Below are positions 9,908 to 18,964 of a stretch of 33,750 bases of DNA, in pieces. Each line of letters opens with the position of its first letter. The stretch's first letter is position 1. The stretch lies in the NCBI RefSeq assembly GCF_023509475.1, contig NZ_JAKSDZ010000034.1, forward strand, positions 1 through 33,750. Reading direction: 5' to 3'. This DNA comes from Aestuariirhabdus haliotis. GTDB lineage: Bacteria > Pseudomonadota > Gammaproteobacteria > Pseudomonadales > Aestuariirhabdaceae. The notes beneath the pieces are model-generated. The model had not been told where the DNA came from and made no database searches. It was given only the letters and a program-made list of their open reading frames with translations. Made by a program: the position numbers and the translations under genes.

Positions 9908-11500
9908 TTGCTCACTACTGCCAATATCACCATGCAGTTCGGCGCCAAGCCACTGTTTGAAAACGTCTCTGTCAAATTTGGCGAAGGCAACCGCTACGGC
10001 CTGATCGGGGCCAACGGGTGCGGAAAGTCGACCTTTATGAAAATTCTGGGTAACGACCTCGAAGCGACTGCGGGAAATGTTTCCAAAGACCCTAACGAAC
10101 GTATCGGTAAATTGAAGCAGGACCAGTTTGCATTCGAAGAGTTCAGCGTAATCGACACCGTGATCATGGGTCATGAAGAGCTCTGGGCGATCAAAGCCGA
10201 GCGCGACGCCATTTACGCCAAAGCCGAAATGAGCGAAGCCGATGGCATTCGTGCTGGCGAGCTGGAATCGGAATTTGCCGAGATGGACGGCTACACCGCC
10301 GAATCCCGCGCCGGCGAGCTGTTACTCGGAGTCGGCATCGAGGAGTCCCTGCACTTTGGCCCCATGAGCAAGGTCGCACCCGGTTGGAAGCTACGGGTCT
10401 TGCTGGCCCAGGTACTGTTCTCCGACCCCGACATCATGCTGCTCGATGAGCCCACCAACAACCTGGATATCAATACCATCCGCTGGTTGGAAGGCGTGCT
10501 CAACGAGCGCAACTGCACCATGATTATCATTTCCCACGACCGCCACTTCCTCAACAGCGTCTGCACCCATATGGCGGATCTGGACTACGGAGAGCTGCGC
10601 CTGTACCCCGGCAACTACGATCAGTACATGACGGCATCGACCCAGGCCCGGGAGCGTCTGCTGTCGGAAAACGCCAAGAAGAAGGCCCAGATTTCCGAAT
10701 TGAAATCCTTTGTCAGCCGTTTCTCCGCCAACGCCTCCAAATCCAAGCAGGCGACGTCGCGTGCCAAGCAGATCGACAAAATCCAGCTCGACGAGGTCAA
10801 GCCTTCCAGCCGTCAGAACCCCTATATCCGTTTCGAGCAGGAGAAAAAACTGCATCGCCTGGCATTGGAAGTGGAAGGTTTGGGTAAGTCGTTCGACGAT
10901 GACAAACTCTTCAGCGACCTTAACCTGATGGTCGAAGTCGGTGAGAAAATTGCCATCATCGGACCCAACGGCATCGGTAAATCCACCCTGCTACGCTGTC
11001 TGGTGGGAGATCTTGAGCCGAGTGCAGGCACCGTGAAATGGTCCGAAAACAGCAGCCATGGCTATTACGCCCAGGATCATGCGTCCGATTTTGAAACCGA
11101 TAAAACCCTGCTCGAATGGATGGGCGACTGGGGCCAGGAAGGCGACGACGAGCAGGTCATTCGCGGTACTCTGGGACGTTTACTGTTCTCGCAAAAAGAT
11201 ATCGACAAGTCGGTTAAGGTGATCTCCGGTGGTGAACAGGGCCGCATGCTGTTTGGCAAAATCATGCTGCAGCGCCCTAATATCCTGTTGATGGATGAAC
11301 CCACCAACCACCTGGATATGGAATCGATCGAATCCCTCAACCAGGCCCTGGAAGACTATGCCGGCACCTTGATGTTCGTCAGCCATGATCGGGAATTTGT
11401 CTCCTCATTGGCGACTCGCATTATCGAGCTGACACCCACCGGTGTGGTCGATTTCCACGGCACCTACGAAGACTACCTGCTCAGTCAGGGCGTGCAGTAG
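9908..11500 (+). CDS. ybiT: ABC-F family ATPase YbiT, TTG start
   Basis: This 530-residue protein carries two ABC domains joined by a charged helical linker, the ABC-F arrangement of ribosome-associated translation factors. Walker A motifs are GANGCGKS (34-41) and GPNGIGKS in the second domain, and both halves have [10 protein letters not shown] or [10 protein letters not shown] with ISHDRHF or VSHDREF. The sequence follows E. coli YbiT almost end to end ([20 protein letters not shown] at the start, [11 protein letters not shown] at the end). The start codon is TTG: it gives [12 protein letters not shown], aligned with the family N-terminus, whereas the first in-frame ATG (9932) would remove eight conserved residues. 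A strong terminator follows at 11521. Confidence 0.95.
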   Translation: MLTTANITMQFGAKPLFENVSVKFGEGNRYGLIGANGCGKSTFMKILGNDLEATAGNVSKDPNERIGKLKQDQFAFEEFSVIDTVIMGHEELWAIKAERDAIYAKAEMSEADGIRAGELESEFAEMDGYTAESRAGELLLGVGIEESLHFGPMSKVAPGWKLRVLLAQVLFSDPDIMLLDEPTNNLDINTIRWLEGVLNERNCTMIIISHDRHFLNSVCTHMADLDYGELRLYPGNYDQYMTASTQARERLLSENAKKKAQISELKSFVSRFSANASKSKQATSRAKQIDKIQLDEVKPSSRQNPYIRFEQEKKLHRLALEVEGLGKSFDDDKLFSDLNLMVEVGEKIAIIGPNGIGKSTLLRCLVGDLEPSAGTVKWSENSSHGYYAQDHASDFETDKTLLEWMGDWGQEGDDEQVIRGTLGRLLFSQKDIDKSVKVISGGEQGRMLFGKIMLQRPNILLMDEPTNHLDMESIESLNQALEDYAGTLMFVSHDREFVSSLATRIIELTPTGVVDFHGTYEDYLLSQGVQ

Positions 11501-11520
11501 TCCTCAGCGAGAAAAAACAA

Positions 11521-11547
11521 AAAGGGAAGCCTGTGCTTCCCTTTTTT
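11521..11547. terminator. Bidirectional intrinsic terminator between ybiT and the pseudouridine synthase gene
   Basis: AAAGGGAAGC (11521-11530), loop CTGT, GCTTCCC with TTTTTT (11535-11547). The A tract on the left and T tract on the right let the perfect stem terminate both convergent genes. Confidence 0.92.
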
Positions 11548-11551
11548 ATAC

Positions 11552-12268
11552 CTATACCCGGCCCCGCTGCTTCAGTTCTGGCCAAGGCAATTCCCAGGGC
11601 GTGTTCCACTGCTCAATCTGTTGCTGGCATTCATCGGTAAGGTATTCGACGCCTTCACCGGGCGATCGCACAAACTCCAGCGACTCATCTCGCCACTGAA
11701 AGCGCAAAGCATAGGCATGCAGATAACCCCGATCGCAAGCTTGAGCCTGCGCCTGATCACCATAACGGGCATCGCCCAAAATCGGCGCCGCCAGGCTTTT
11801 CATGGCGACCCGAATCTGGTGGGTTTTGCCCGTCGCCGGACGCAAGATAAACAGCCGCCGTTTGTGCTCGATTGAGGTGCTGAAAAACTGGGTGAGTGCC
11901 GGGTTGTTGGTACTTTTTCCCAACTTCCAGCTACCCCGGCGCGATCGGGTCATATCACCGCGTATCAGCCCTTGCTTGCGATTGGGTTTACGGGCCGACA
12001 ACGCCAGGTAAAATTTTTCGATGCGGTGCTCCCGAAACAGCTCCGCCAACCCGGCCGCGGCATCGGGATTCCTTGCCAGCAATAACAGTCCGGACGTCAT
12101 GCGGTCGAGCCGGTGGACCAAAAACAGCTGCGCTTCTCCCTGTTCACGGGCGATACGGGCCACCAGGCCCTCGGCCTCATCATCGCGATGCACACTAATC
12201 CCCGCCGCCTTATCGATCAGCAGAAAATCATCGTGTTGGTGCACAAGTTGGTACCAAGGCTGGGGCAT
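11552..12268 (-). CDS. RluA-family RNA pseudouridine synthase
   Basis: This 238-residue protein is a compact RluA-type synthase lacking the N-terminal S4 domain. The catalytic motif HRLDRMTSG has the nucleophile D55. GRALD-like context is replaced by the family's RLFILRPATGKTHQIRVA segment, and LGDARYG completes the active site. It isomerises uridine in rRNA or tRNA in the cytoplasm. Its size and the early catalytic aspartate fit the small RluA-like or TruC-like subfamilies rather than RluC or RluD, and the exact target uridine cannot be assigned. It is convergent with ybiT and shares the terminator at 11521. Confidence 0.9.
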   Translation of the reverse strand: MPQPWYQLVHQHDDFLLIDKAAGISVHRDDEAEGLVARIAREQGEAQLFLVHRLDRMTSGLLLLARNPDAAAGLAELFREHRIEKFYLALSARKPNRKQGLIRGDMTRSRRGSWKLGKSTNNPALTQFFSTSIEHKRRLFILRPATGKTHQIRVAMKSLAAPILGDARYGDQAQAQACDRGYLHAYALRFQWRDESLEFVRSPGEGVEYLTDECQQQIEQWNTPWELPWPELKQRGRV

Positions 12269-12431
12269 AACGGCCTACCTGTATTGTGTCTATTAAGGCG
12301 AATAGGAACGATCGGACAACTCGACGGCCATTATCCCCGCCCAACTTCGCATTGCCCAGCCCGACGGTTGAGTTTTATCGTCGCTGCCGCCAGAATAAGC
12401 GCTGCTCGTGGCCAACGCTTCGAGCCATTGA

Positions 12432-12812
<381 letters not shown>

Positions 12813-13010
12813 ACGAGCTGTTTTAAAACAGCCCAACCAGGCAGCAGACTAAAGCGGCCATAGAAGCCGTATCCATCGCTGCTGTATCACCGGAACAGAC
12901 CGGATCGCTCCGCGATCACGACATAATTAAAACCCTATAAAGCCTGTTCCGGCGAGGGGCCAATAAACCTGTTGCCCCGATAATAATTAAAGTGCCTTAG
13001 GAGTAAATTG

Positions 13011-14318
13011 ATGTCGATCTCACGAGTCGGTGGCCTGATAGCCGCCCTGGTTGCGCTCTGCGCAATTCCTTTACCAGCCATGGCTGATGAACTTAATGGC
13101 GCCAACACCGCCTGGATTCTCACCGCCACCGCCCTGGTATTGTTTATGACCCTACCCGGCCTGTCGTTGTTTTATGGTGGCCTGGTCCGTACCCGCAACG
13201 TGCTGTCGGTACTCATGCAATGCTTTGCCATCGCCTGTGTCGCTTCCCTGTTATGGATGATCGTCGGCTACAGTCTGGCCTTCACCGACGGTGGCGCCGC
13301 CAACAGTTTTATCGGCGGCTTCAGCCAGGTGTTCTTCGCCAATATTGCGGAAGAAACCGTGGCCGGTGATATTCCCGAATCCCTCTTTGCCATGTTCCAG
13401 ATGACCTTCGCGATCATCACCCCGGCCCTGATTGTGGGTGCCTTTGCCGAACGTATTCGTTTCTCCGCCATGCTGCTGTTCAGCGCCGGCTGGTTGCTGC
13501 TGGTTTATGTGCCGATCACTCACTGGGTCTGGGGCGGCGGCTGGCTGGCCGAACTGGGCTTGCTGGACTTTGCCGGCGGTACCGTGGTGCACGTGACGGC
13601 CGGTGTGGCGGCGCTGGTATTCGCCATTGTGGTTGGTAACCGCAAAGGCTTCGGCACCACCGCCATGCCACCCCACAATATGACCATGGTCGTGACCGGT
13701 GCAGGCATGCTCTGGGTTGGCTGGTTTGGCTTTAATGCCGGCAGTGCGCTGGCCGCCAATGGCGATGCGGCCATGGCGATGCTGGTAACCCACATCTCCG
13801 CCGCCGCCGGTTCCCTGACCTGGATGGCGATGGAATGGATCAAACACGGTAAGCCCTCGGTACTGGGTATCGTTACCGGTATGGTCGCCGGCCTTGGCAC
13901 CATCACTCCGGCGTCCGGTTTTGTTGGCCCCGGTGGCGCGTTGATTATTGGTATTTCCGCCGGTGTCATCTGCTACTACATGACCCAGGCGATCAAACAG
14001 AAGTGGAAAATCGATGATTCCCTCGACGTATTCCCGGTGCACGGCGTGGGCGGTATTCTGGGCACCTTGATGGCCGGTATCTTCGCCTCCAGCGAACTGG
14101 GCGTCTTCAGCGGACAAGGCCTTAACGAAGGCATGACCATCGCCAGCCAGCTTGGTGTACAGGCGATCGGTGTGCTTGCCACCGGTGTTTACACCGCCAT
14201 CGTGACGCTGGTGCTGATGAAGGTCGTCAACAACATTGTGGCCCTGCGTGTTACCCAGGACGAAGAGACCGAAGGTCTCGATCTGGTACTGCACGATGAG
14301 CGGGGTTACGACCTGTAA
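13011..14318 (+). CDS. amtB: Ammonium transporter AmtB
   Basis: This 435-residue protein begins with a cleavable signal peptide (cut likely after AMA near residue 25), as AmtB proteins do, and then has about eleven membrane helices. The pore twin histidines are in HVTAGVAALVF and VHGVGGILGTL. The family signatures GLSLFYGGLVR and MLWVGWFGFNAGS are intact. The frame also opens one codon earlier at a TTG (13008), but the ATG at 13011 has TAGGAG at 12998-13003 at proper spacing. It transports ammonium across the inner membrane under GlnK control. The glnK-amtB gap is 198 bp, longer than usual, but it holds no terminator that I can see. Confidence 0.96.
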   Translation: MSISRVGGLIAALVALCAIPLPAMADELNGANTAWILTATALVLFMTLPGLSLFYGGLVRTRNVLSVLMQCFAIACVASLLWMIVGYSLAFTDGGAANSFIGGFSQVFFANIAEETVAGDIPESLFAMFQMTFAIITPALIVGAFAERIRFSAMLLFSAGWLLLVYVPITHWVWGGGWLAELGLLDFAGGTVVHVTAGVAALVFAIVVGNRKGFGTTAMPPHNMTMVVTGAGMLWVGWFGFNAGSALAANGDAAMAMLVTHISAAAGSLTWMAMEWIKHGKPSVLGIVTGMVAGLGTITPASGFVGPGGALIIGISAGVICYYMTQAIKQKWKIDDSLDVFPVHGVGGILGTLMAGIFASSELGVFSGQGLNEGMTIASQLGVQAIGVLATGVYTAIVTLVLMKVVNNIVALRVTQDEETEGLDLVLHDERGYDL

Positions 14319-14364
14319 TCCCTACCTTATCGCAAAGGGCATCCAGCCCTTGGCAACCCACAGC

Positions 14365-14400
14365 AAAACCCCGGCTCAACACCGGGGTTTTACTGCTTTT
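14365..14400 (+). terminator. Intrinsic terminator of glnK-amtB
   Basis: AAAACCCCGG (14365-14374) pairs perfectly with CCGGGGTTTT (14382-14391) across a 7-nt loop, and more T-rich sequence follows. It is placed 46 bp after amtB. The symmetric A and T flanks could also act on the other strand. Confidence 0.9.
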
Positions 14401-14477
14401 GTATTACCATAAAGGGGGTTACTGACTAATCCTGCTGAACTACACTGTGCTATTCATACCCTGACACAGACGCTTTT

Positions 14478-15467
14478 ATGTCCACCAATTTAAAAAAGCT
14501 CTCACAACAGCTGCGTAACTTTCCCACCCCCGTCGCGGGTCTGGCATTGGGCATCGCCAGTATCGGCATCATACTCGACGCGGTATTGATCATGGGCGGC
14601 GTCGTTCAGACCCTCACAGCGATCATTGCCGGCCTATTGCTGAGCCTGTTAAGTGTTCGCTTTGTGTTGCATCCCGGGACACTCCTCAACGACCTCAAAC
14701 ATCCGGTGGTGGGCAGCGTTGCCCCCACCTTTGCCATGGGTTTGATGTTGGTCAGCAACGCGATTATTCAGCACCATCACGAGCAGATCGGCCATGCCCT
14801 GTGGCTAGCGGCGGTCATCCTGCACGCCGGTTTTCTGGTGACCTTTGTCTATCACCGTCTGTTGCAGTTTGAATGGGAACATATGGTACCGAGCTGGTTT
14901 GTACCACCGGTGGGTATAGTCGTGGCTGCGGTCTCTTACCATGGAGAGAGTTTTGGCTTGCTCTATACTATTGCCGAACTTTGCCTTTACTTTGGCCTGG
15001 TTTGTTACGCCATTATGCTGCCATTGATGTTCTACCGATTGATCTTCAAAGAAAACATTCAACCCGGCGCACAACCCACTATTGCCATTCTTGCCGCACC
15101 CGCCAGCCTTTCCATCGCCGGCTATCTGAGCCTGATAGAAAATCCTTATGCGCTGGTTATCCTGGTCTTGTTTGGCATCGCCGTACTGATGACCTTTATT
15201 GTCTACATCGCCTTCGCCCAACTGCTACTGCTGCCCTTCACTCCCGGTTATGCGGCCTTTACCTTTCCCATGGCCATAGGGGCGACGGCTCTGTTTAAAA
15301 CGGCGGACCAGCTGGCATCCTGGAACGTGAACCCAGAAGTGATTTATCAGGTATTGATTCTGGCCAAAATAGAACTGGCCCTGGCCACCCTGGTGATCAG
15401 CTATGTCACCCTGCGTTTTGTGATTCATTTCGCCAAACCCAAAAACGATATTCTTTCGACAAATTAG
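14478..15467 (+). CDS. TDT/SLAC1-family transporter
   Basis: This 329-residue membrane protein has about ten hydrophobic helices and the FPTPVAGLALG opening followed by alternating short helices, typical of the TehA/SLAC1/Mae1 (TDT) superfamily of anion channels and dicarboxylate or sulfite exporters. VPSWFVPPVGIVVAAV near the middle is a family-type pore segment. The substrate is unknown; tellurite, sulfite and C4-dicarboxylates are all known in the family. It stands alone after the amtB terminator. Its stop codon abuts the stop codon of the convergent PhzF gene with no base between. Confidence 0.85.
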   Translation: MSTNLKKLSQQLRNFPTPVAGLALGIASIGIILDAVLIMGGVVQTLTAIIAGLLLSLLSVRFVLHPGTLLNDLKHPVVGSVAPTFAMGLMLVSNAIIQHHHEQIGHALWLAAVILHAGFLVTFVYHRLLQFEWEHMVPSWFVPPVGIVVAAVSYHGESFGLLYTIAELCLYFGLVCYAIMLPLMFYRLIFKENIQPGAQPTIAILAAPASLSIAGYLSLIENPYALVILVLFGIAVLMTFIVYIAFAQLLLLPFTPGYAAFTFPMAIGATALFKTADQLASWNVNPEVIYQVLILAKIELALATLVISYVTLRFVIHFAKPKNDILSTN

Positions 15468-16334
15468 CTACTCAGGCAGACTCATCACCACCGCCGCACC
15501 ACTAACGGCAATGCCACCTGTCTCAGGGATATCGACTCTGATCCGGCTGGGTCGCCCCATCACTTCGCCCTGGCGCAGGGTTAATCGAGCAGGTATTGAT
15601 ATCAACTTTGCTTCTCTCAAATAGCCGCCAAATGCTGCCGCTGCTGCACCTGTAGCCGGATCTTCGACAACGCCGCCTACCGGGAAAGGGTTACGGGAAT
15701 GAAACAGTTCATCACTTTCTTTCCAAACCAGCTGCAGAGTTGTCAGGTCATTTTTCAACATCAGGGATTTCACCGTTTCGAAATCATACTGCAAGCGGTC
15801 CAACCGAGATTTGCTGTTCACCGCCAGCACCAGATGCCAGGCGCCTGCATAAGCCCGGGCTGGCGGAATCGACTCATCCAGTTCATCCTGCGACCAACCC
15901 AGCGCCTGCAATGTCGCCGTCACCAGTGGTTCTGGAGCAGATTCATAGCGGGGCTCGACGGACACCAGGGTCGCCTGCTGGTCACCGGTCTCTGTAGTCG
16001 TCACCGACACAGGCACCTCTCCGACAGTGGTGGTCAGTTGATAAGCTTCTGGCGCTTGTCCCTGCGCCATATCCGATTGCGCCAATGCGACCCCGGTGGC
16101 AATGGTGGCATGGCCGCAAAATGGCACCTCGGCCTCCGGACTGAAGAAACGAATGGTGCGTTGCGCGCCGGTCTCAGGGGCCACAAAGGCGGTTTCCGAA
16201 AAGCCGACTTCCGCGGCCATGCGCTGCATCTGCTCTACCGGGGGTAACTCACTGCCCACCCAGACACCTGCCGGATTGCCCCCCTCGGGAATAGTCGTAA
16301 AAGCCGCGATGCGTTTGAGAGTGCCAGATACCAT
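15468..16334 (-). CDS. PhzF-family isomerase-like protein
   Basis: This 288-residue protein has the twin-domain fold motifs of the PhzF/YddE family: the early EGGNPAGV (17-24), the catalytic glutamate E47 in GFSETAF, FFSPEAEVPFCGHAT near residue 65, and DPATGAAAAAFGGYL in the C-terminal half. PhzF itself isomerises a dihydro-anthranilate in phenazine synthesis, but no other phz gene is here, so this is a PhzF-like protein of unknown substrate. An AAGGAG ribosome site (16341-16346 on the plus strand as CTCCTT) fixes the start. It is divergent from a LysR gene, which probably regulates it through the palindrome at 16410. Confidence 0.92.
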   Translation of the reverse strand: MVSGTLKRIAAFTTIPEGGNPAGVWVGSELPPVEQMQRMAAEVGFSETAFVAPETGAQRTIRFFSPEAEVPFCGHATIATGVALAQSDMAQGQAPEAYQLTTTVGEVPVSVTTTETGDQQATLVSVEPRYESAPEPLVTATLQALGWSQDELDESIPPARAYAGAWHLVLAVNSKSRLDRLQYDFETVKSLMLKNDLTTLQLVWKESDELFHSRNPFPVGGVVEDPATGAAAAAFGGYLREAKLISIPARLTLRQGEVMGRPSRIRVDIPETGGIAVSGAAVVMSLPE

Positions 16335-16409
16335 GTCGATCTCCTTGCCCTGCGATGGGTACTGTTCGATGTGATGCGGAAACTATAGACTGTGCATAAA
16401 CGACTATAA

Positions 16410-16427
16410 ATGTTCTATTATGAACAT
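16410..16427. promoter_or_regulatory. Perfect palindromic operator candidate between phzF-like and LysR genes
   Basis: ATGTTC-TATTAT-GAACAT lies in the 171-bp divergent gap. The 6-bp arms match exactly. The surrounding sequence is AT-rich, suited to overlapping promoters. A regulator dimer, most simply the adjacent LysR protein, could bind here. There is no direct evidence for which protein does. Confidence 0.55.
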
Positions 16428-16505
16428 CTGATACCCGATATTGCACAATTAAAGTGATGCCACCTCTCCGCCTTCAACGGCGTTAATCACCCTGCCGAGA
16501 CCATC

Positions 16506-17381
16506 ATGAACTGGAACGATCTGAAATTTTTCCTGGCCCTGGCCCGCGAAGGCTCGGTCAGTGGTGCCGGGCGCTTGCTGGGGGTCAAACACACCACCGT
16601 CGCCAGACGCATCCAGGCGCTGGAACAGCAAATGGACACACGACTGTTTGACCGTTCTCGTCAAGGTTATGCCATGACCCAGGCGGCCGAAAATCTGTTC
16701 GATCAGGTCGTGCATCTCGAGGAAAAAGTTCAGCAACTGCATCGCCAGGCCTCTCATCAGGATTCGGCTCTGGCCGGCCCGCTGAAACTGACGATTGCTC
16801 ATGAGCTGGCCAATCGGCTGATTCTGCCGCACATTGGAACTTTCTGTCAGCGTTACCCGAGCATCGACCTACAACTGATGATGACAACCGGTCTGGTCGA
16901 TCTGGCCGCCATTGAAGCCGATATTGCTATACGCATGACAGCATCACCGCCCGATTACCTGATCGGGCGCGAATTGATGAAACTGCGTCATGGTATTTAT
17001 GGTACTTCGACGGCCCTAAGCCAGCTGACAACACCGGTGCCTGTGATCCTGTTTCAAAGTGAAAGGCAACCTCCCCCATGGGTCACCGATCATTTTGAAG
17101 ACGCCAGGGTGGTGCTGCGTGTTAACGATGTGGGTTCCATGGCCGTCGCCGTGAAAAGCGGTCTGGGCATCGCCAAACTGCCTTGTTATATCGGCGATAC
17201 AGAACCTGAGCTGAGACGACTCGATTTGGATATCGGCTTATCCGACTGGGGGCTATGGATGCTCAACCACGTCGATCTGCGCACCACCGCCCGAGTTCGA
17301 GCCTGCAAGGACTATCTGGAGCAAGTCATCGAAAATCAGCGCCCTTTGATACAGGGCACGCAATCAAACTATTTTGAGTAG
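16506..17381 (+). CDS. LysR-family transcriptional regulator
   Basis: This 291-residue protein has the LysR helix-turn-helix near residues 3-60 (FLALAREGSVSGAGRLLGVK, then TTVARRIQALE and a TRLFDRSRQG wing), followed by an effector-binding domain that ends with a short tail. MNWNDLKFFLALAR is the opening seen in the subgroup that usually represses or activates a single divergent gene. The partner is the PhzF-like gene across a perfect palindrome. The effector is unknown. Confidence 0.93.
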   Translation: MNWNDLKFFLALAREGSVSGAGRLLGVKHTTVARRIQALEQQMDTRLFDRSRQGYAMTQAAENLFDQVVHLEEKVQQLHRQASHQDSALAGPLKLTIAHELANRLILPHIGTFCQRYPSIDLQLMMTTGLVDLAAIEADIAIRMTASPPDYLIGRELMKLRHGIYGTSTALSQLTTPVPVILFQSERQPPPWVTDHFEDARVVLRVNDVGSMAVAVKSGLGIAKLPCYIGDTEPELRRLDLDIGLSDWGLWMLNHVDLRTTARVRACKDYLEQVIENQRPLIQGTQSNYFE

Positions 17382-17432
17382 CCGCGATGGATAAAAAAGC
17401 ATACCAAGCAACGGTCCGACATATTACCGACC

Positions 17433-17816
17433 TTAGTTGCCATCGGTCAGTTCGACCTTCAGTTCTTTGATGCGGTTTAGTTTATCAATGTAGGGATCGG
17501 GCACCGTATCGCCATCTATTTTCATCAGCTCATTCCTGAGCTTTTCAAACTGGGTTTTGGCCGAGCGGTAACCGGCTTTGGCCTTGCCAAAGGCAAAGGT
17601 TTTCTCCAGCGTGCCCGACAATGTGGTGATGGCAGCCAGAATGGCCAACAGCTGCTTATCCTCCAGGCCAACCGCCGCCCAATAGGTGGTCAGCGCGCCG
17701 CAGACGATGGTTAGCAAAATAATAAAATTATGGGCTACCGCTGCTCGCAATCGTTGCCGGCGAGCCTGGCCAATTTCTCGTTCCAGCGCGTCCATAAAGG
17801 CGTTTTTATTGGACAT
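17433..17816 (-). CDS. Small two-TM protein resembling SLATT domains
   Basis: This 127-residue protein has an amphipathic N-terminal helix, two membrane helices (about 28-48 and 56-70), and then a helical cytoplasmic tail with KAGYRSAKTQFEKLRNELM. Two helices followed at once by this basic, aromatic helix is the pattern of SLATT (SMODS/SLOG-associating two-TM) domains, which are proposed pore-forming effectors in nucleotide-signal defence systems. No SMODS, SLOG, TIR or other sensor gene is beside it, so the defence reading is inference and it may be a plain membrane protein. A GGAACAGGA purine-rich stretch precedes the ATG. It lies tail-to-tail with the LysR gene. Confidence 0.65.
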   Translation of the reverse strand: MSNKNAFMDALEREIGQARRQRLRAAVAHNFIILLTIVCGALTTYWAAVGLEDKQLLAILAAITTLSGTLEKTFAFGKAKAGYRSAKTQFEKLRNELMKIDGDTVPDPYIDKLNRIKELKVELTDGN

Positions 17817-18076
17817 TCCTGTTCCTTTTTCCTACGGCTATTTCTACGTCTACTTCTGCGTTTATTACTGTTGTATTTCGACTTCACAGCAAAGGGAGTC
17901 GGAGCAAACCTTATTCAGACTGGCGCACTTTATATAACCGATTCCGTCGTAAAGCAAAATCGATTGTGCTGACCCAAAGCTAACGAAGCGCCGTTTTTAC
18001 CAACTGAGCAATCTGGGACACGCCGCCGGGGCTTCACCTGGGTAATCTTGACCTACCGATTTAATGAGACCCTTTT

Positions 18077-18964
18077 ATGAGCTTGTCAGGTGCGATCAGC
18101 CTCCGCAACATCATCCAGCGTTTTTGTCGCCCGATCTCCATCACCCTGGCATTGGTGGTGCTGGAGAACATCGCATTGGCGATGATTCCACTGCTGATCG
18201 GGTTTGCGATTGATGACCTGCTGGCCGGGTCTGCCACAGCCCTGCTGCAACTGGCGATGTGTCTGATGTTCCTGGTGGCGGTTGCTGTAATCCGTCGCAT
18301 TTACGACACCCGCATCTATGGAGCGATTCGCGTCAATATGGGGCTACTGATCGAGCAACGCAGCCCAAACCTGCCGGTTTCAACCCGCAACGCACGGCTC
18401 GATATGGTGCGCGAGCTGGTCGATTTTCTCGAAGAGGAGATGCCCGAGCTGATAACAGCCATCGTGCAAGCGGTGATCGCGCTGATTATTTTAGCGAGCT
18501 TCCATCATTATCTGGCGCTCTCGGCAATACTTTTGACGCTGCTTATGCTGTTGTTCTACGCCCTGTTCCATGGTCGTTTTTATCGCTTGAACGCCGCTCT
18601 TAACGGGCAACGGGAACAGCAGGTTTCGGTACTGGATAGTGGCAGACGCTCACGACTGAGGCACCACCTACTGCGATTGAAGCAATCCGAAGTCCGATTA
18701 TCCGATACCGAGGCCATCACCTATGGCTCCATCTTTCTGCTAGCAACAGTCTTTATCATCGCCAATCTGTGGGGCAGCGTGGGTTTGCCCGAGGTCAGCG
18801 CCGGCTCCATTTTCTCAATCGTGACCTACTCCTGGGAATACGTCAGTGCCGCCATCATGCTGCCGATCTGTTTGCAAACACTGACCCGATTACAGGAGAT
18901 CACCCTGCGCATCAATCATCCGGCCTCCACACCACACCGGTCCAACGAGTTGCCACCATTATGA
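18077..18964 (+). CDS. ABC transporter six-TM domain protein without an ATPase domain
   Basis: This 295-residue protein resembles only the membrane half of a type-I ABC exporter: about six hydrophobic helices, the first from residue 20, with a helical cytoplasmic extension between helices 2 and 3. A full exporter half has about 580 residues with its nucleotide-binding domain at the C-terminus. Here the frame ends where that domain should start, and no ABC ATPase is adjacent. The stop codon overlaps the start of the RND adaptor gene (ATGA at 18961-18964), so this is an intact operon member, not an accidental truncation. It may be an accessory protein of the efflux system or a degenerate transporter. 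No family function is known to me. Confidence 0.75.
   Translation: MSLSGAISLRNIIQRFCRPISITLALVVLENIALAMIPLLIGFAIDDLLAGSATALLQLAMCLMFLVAVAVIRRIYDTRIYGAIRVNMGLLIEQRSPNLPVSTRNARLDMVRELVDFLEEEMPELITAIVQAVIALIILASFHHYLALSAILLTLLMLLFYALFHGRFYRLNAALNGQREQQVSVLDSGRRSRLRHHLLRLKQSEVRLSDTEAITYGSIFLLATVFIIANLWGSVGLPEVSAGSIFSIVTYSWEYVSAAIMLPICLQTLTRLQEITLRINHPASTPHRSNELPPL

Noticed and set aside
13251-14294. Long 347-residue frame opposite amtB
   Set aside because: It is His/Gly/Gln-rich shadow coding caused by the codon bias of amtB on the other strand.
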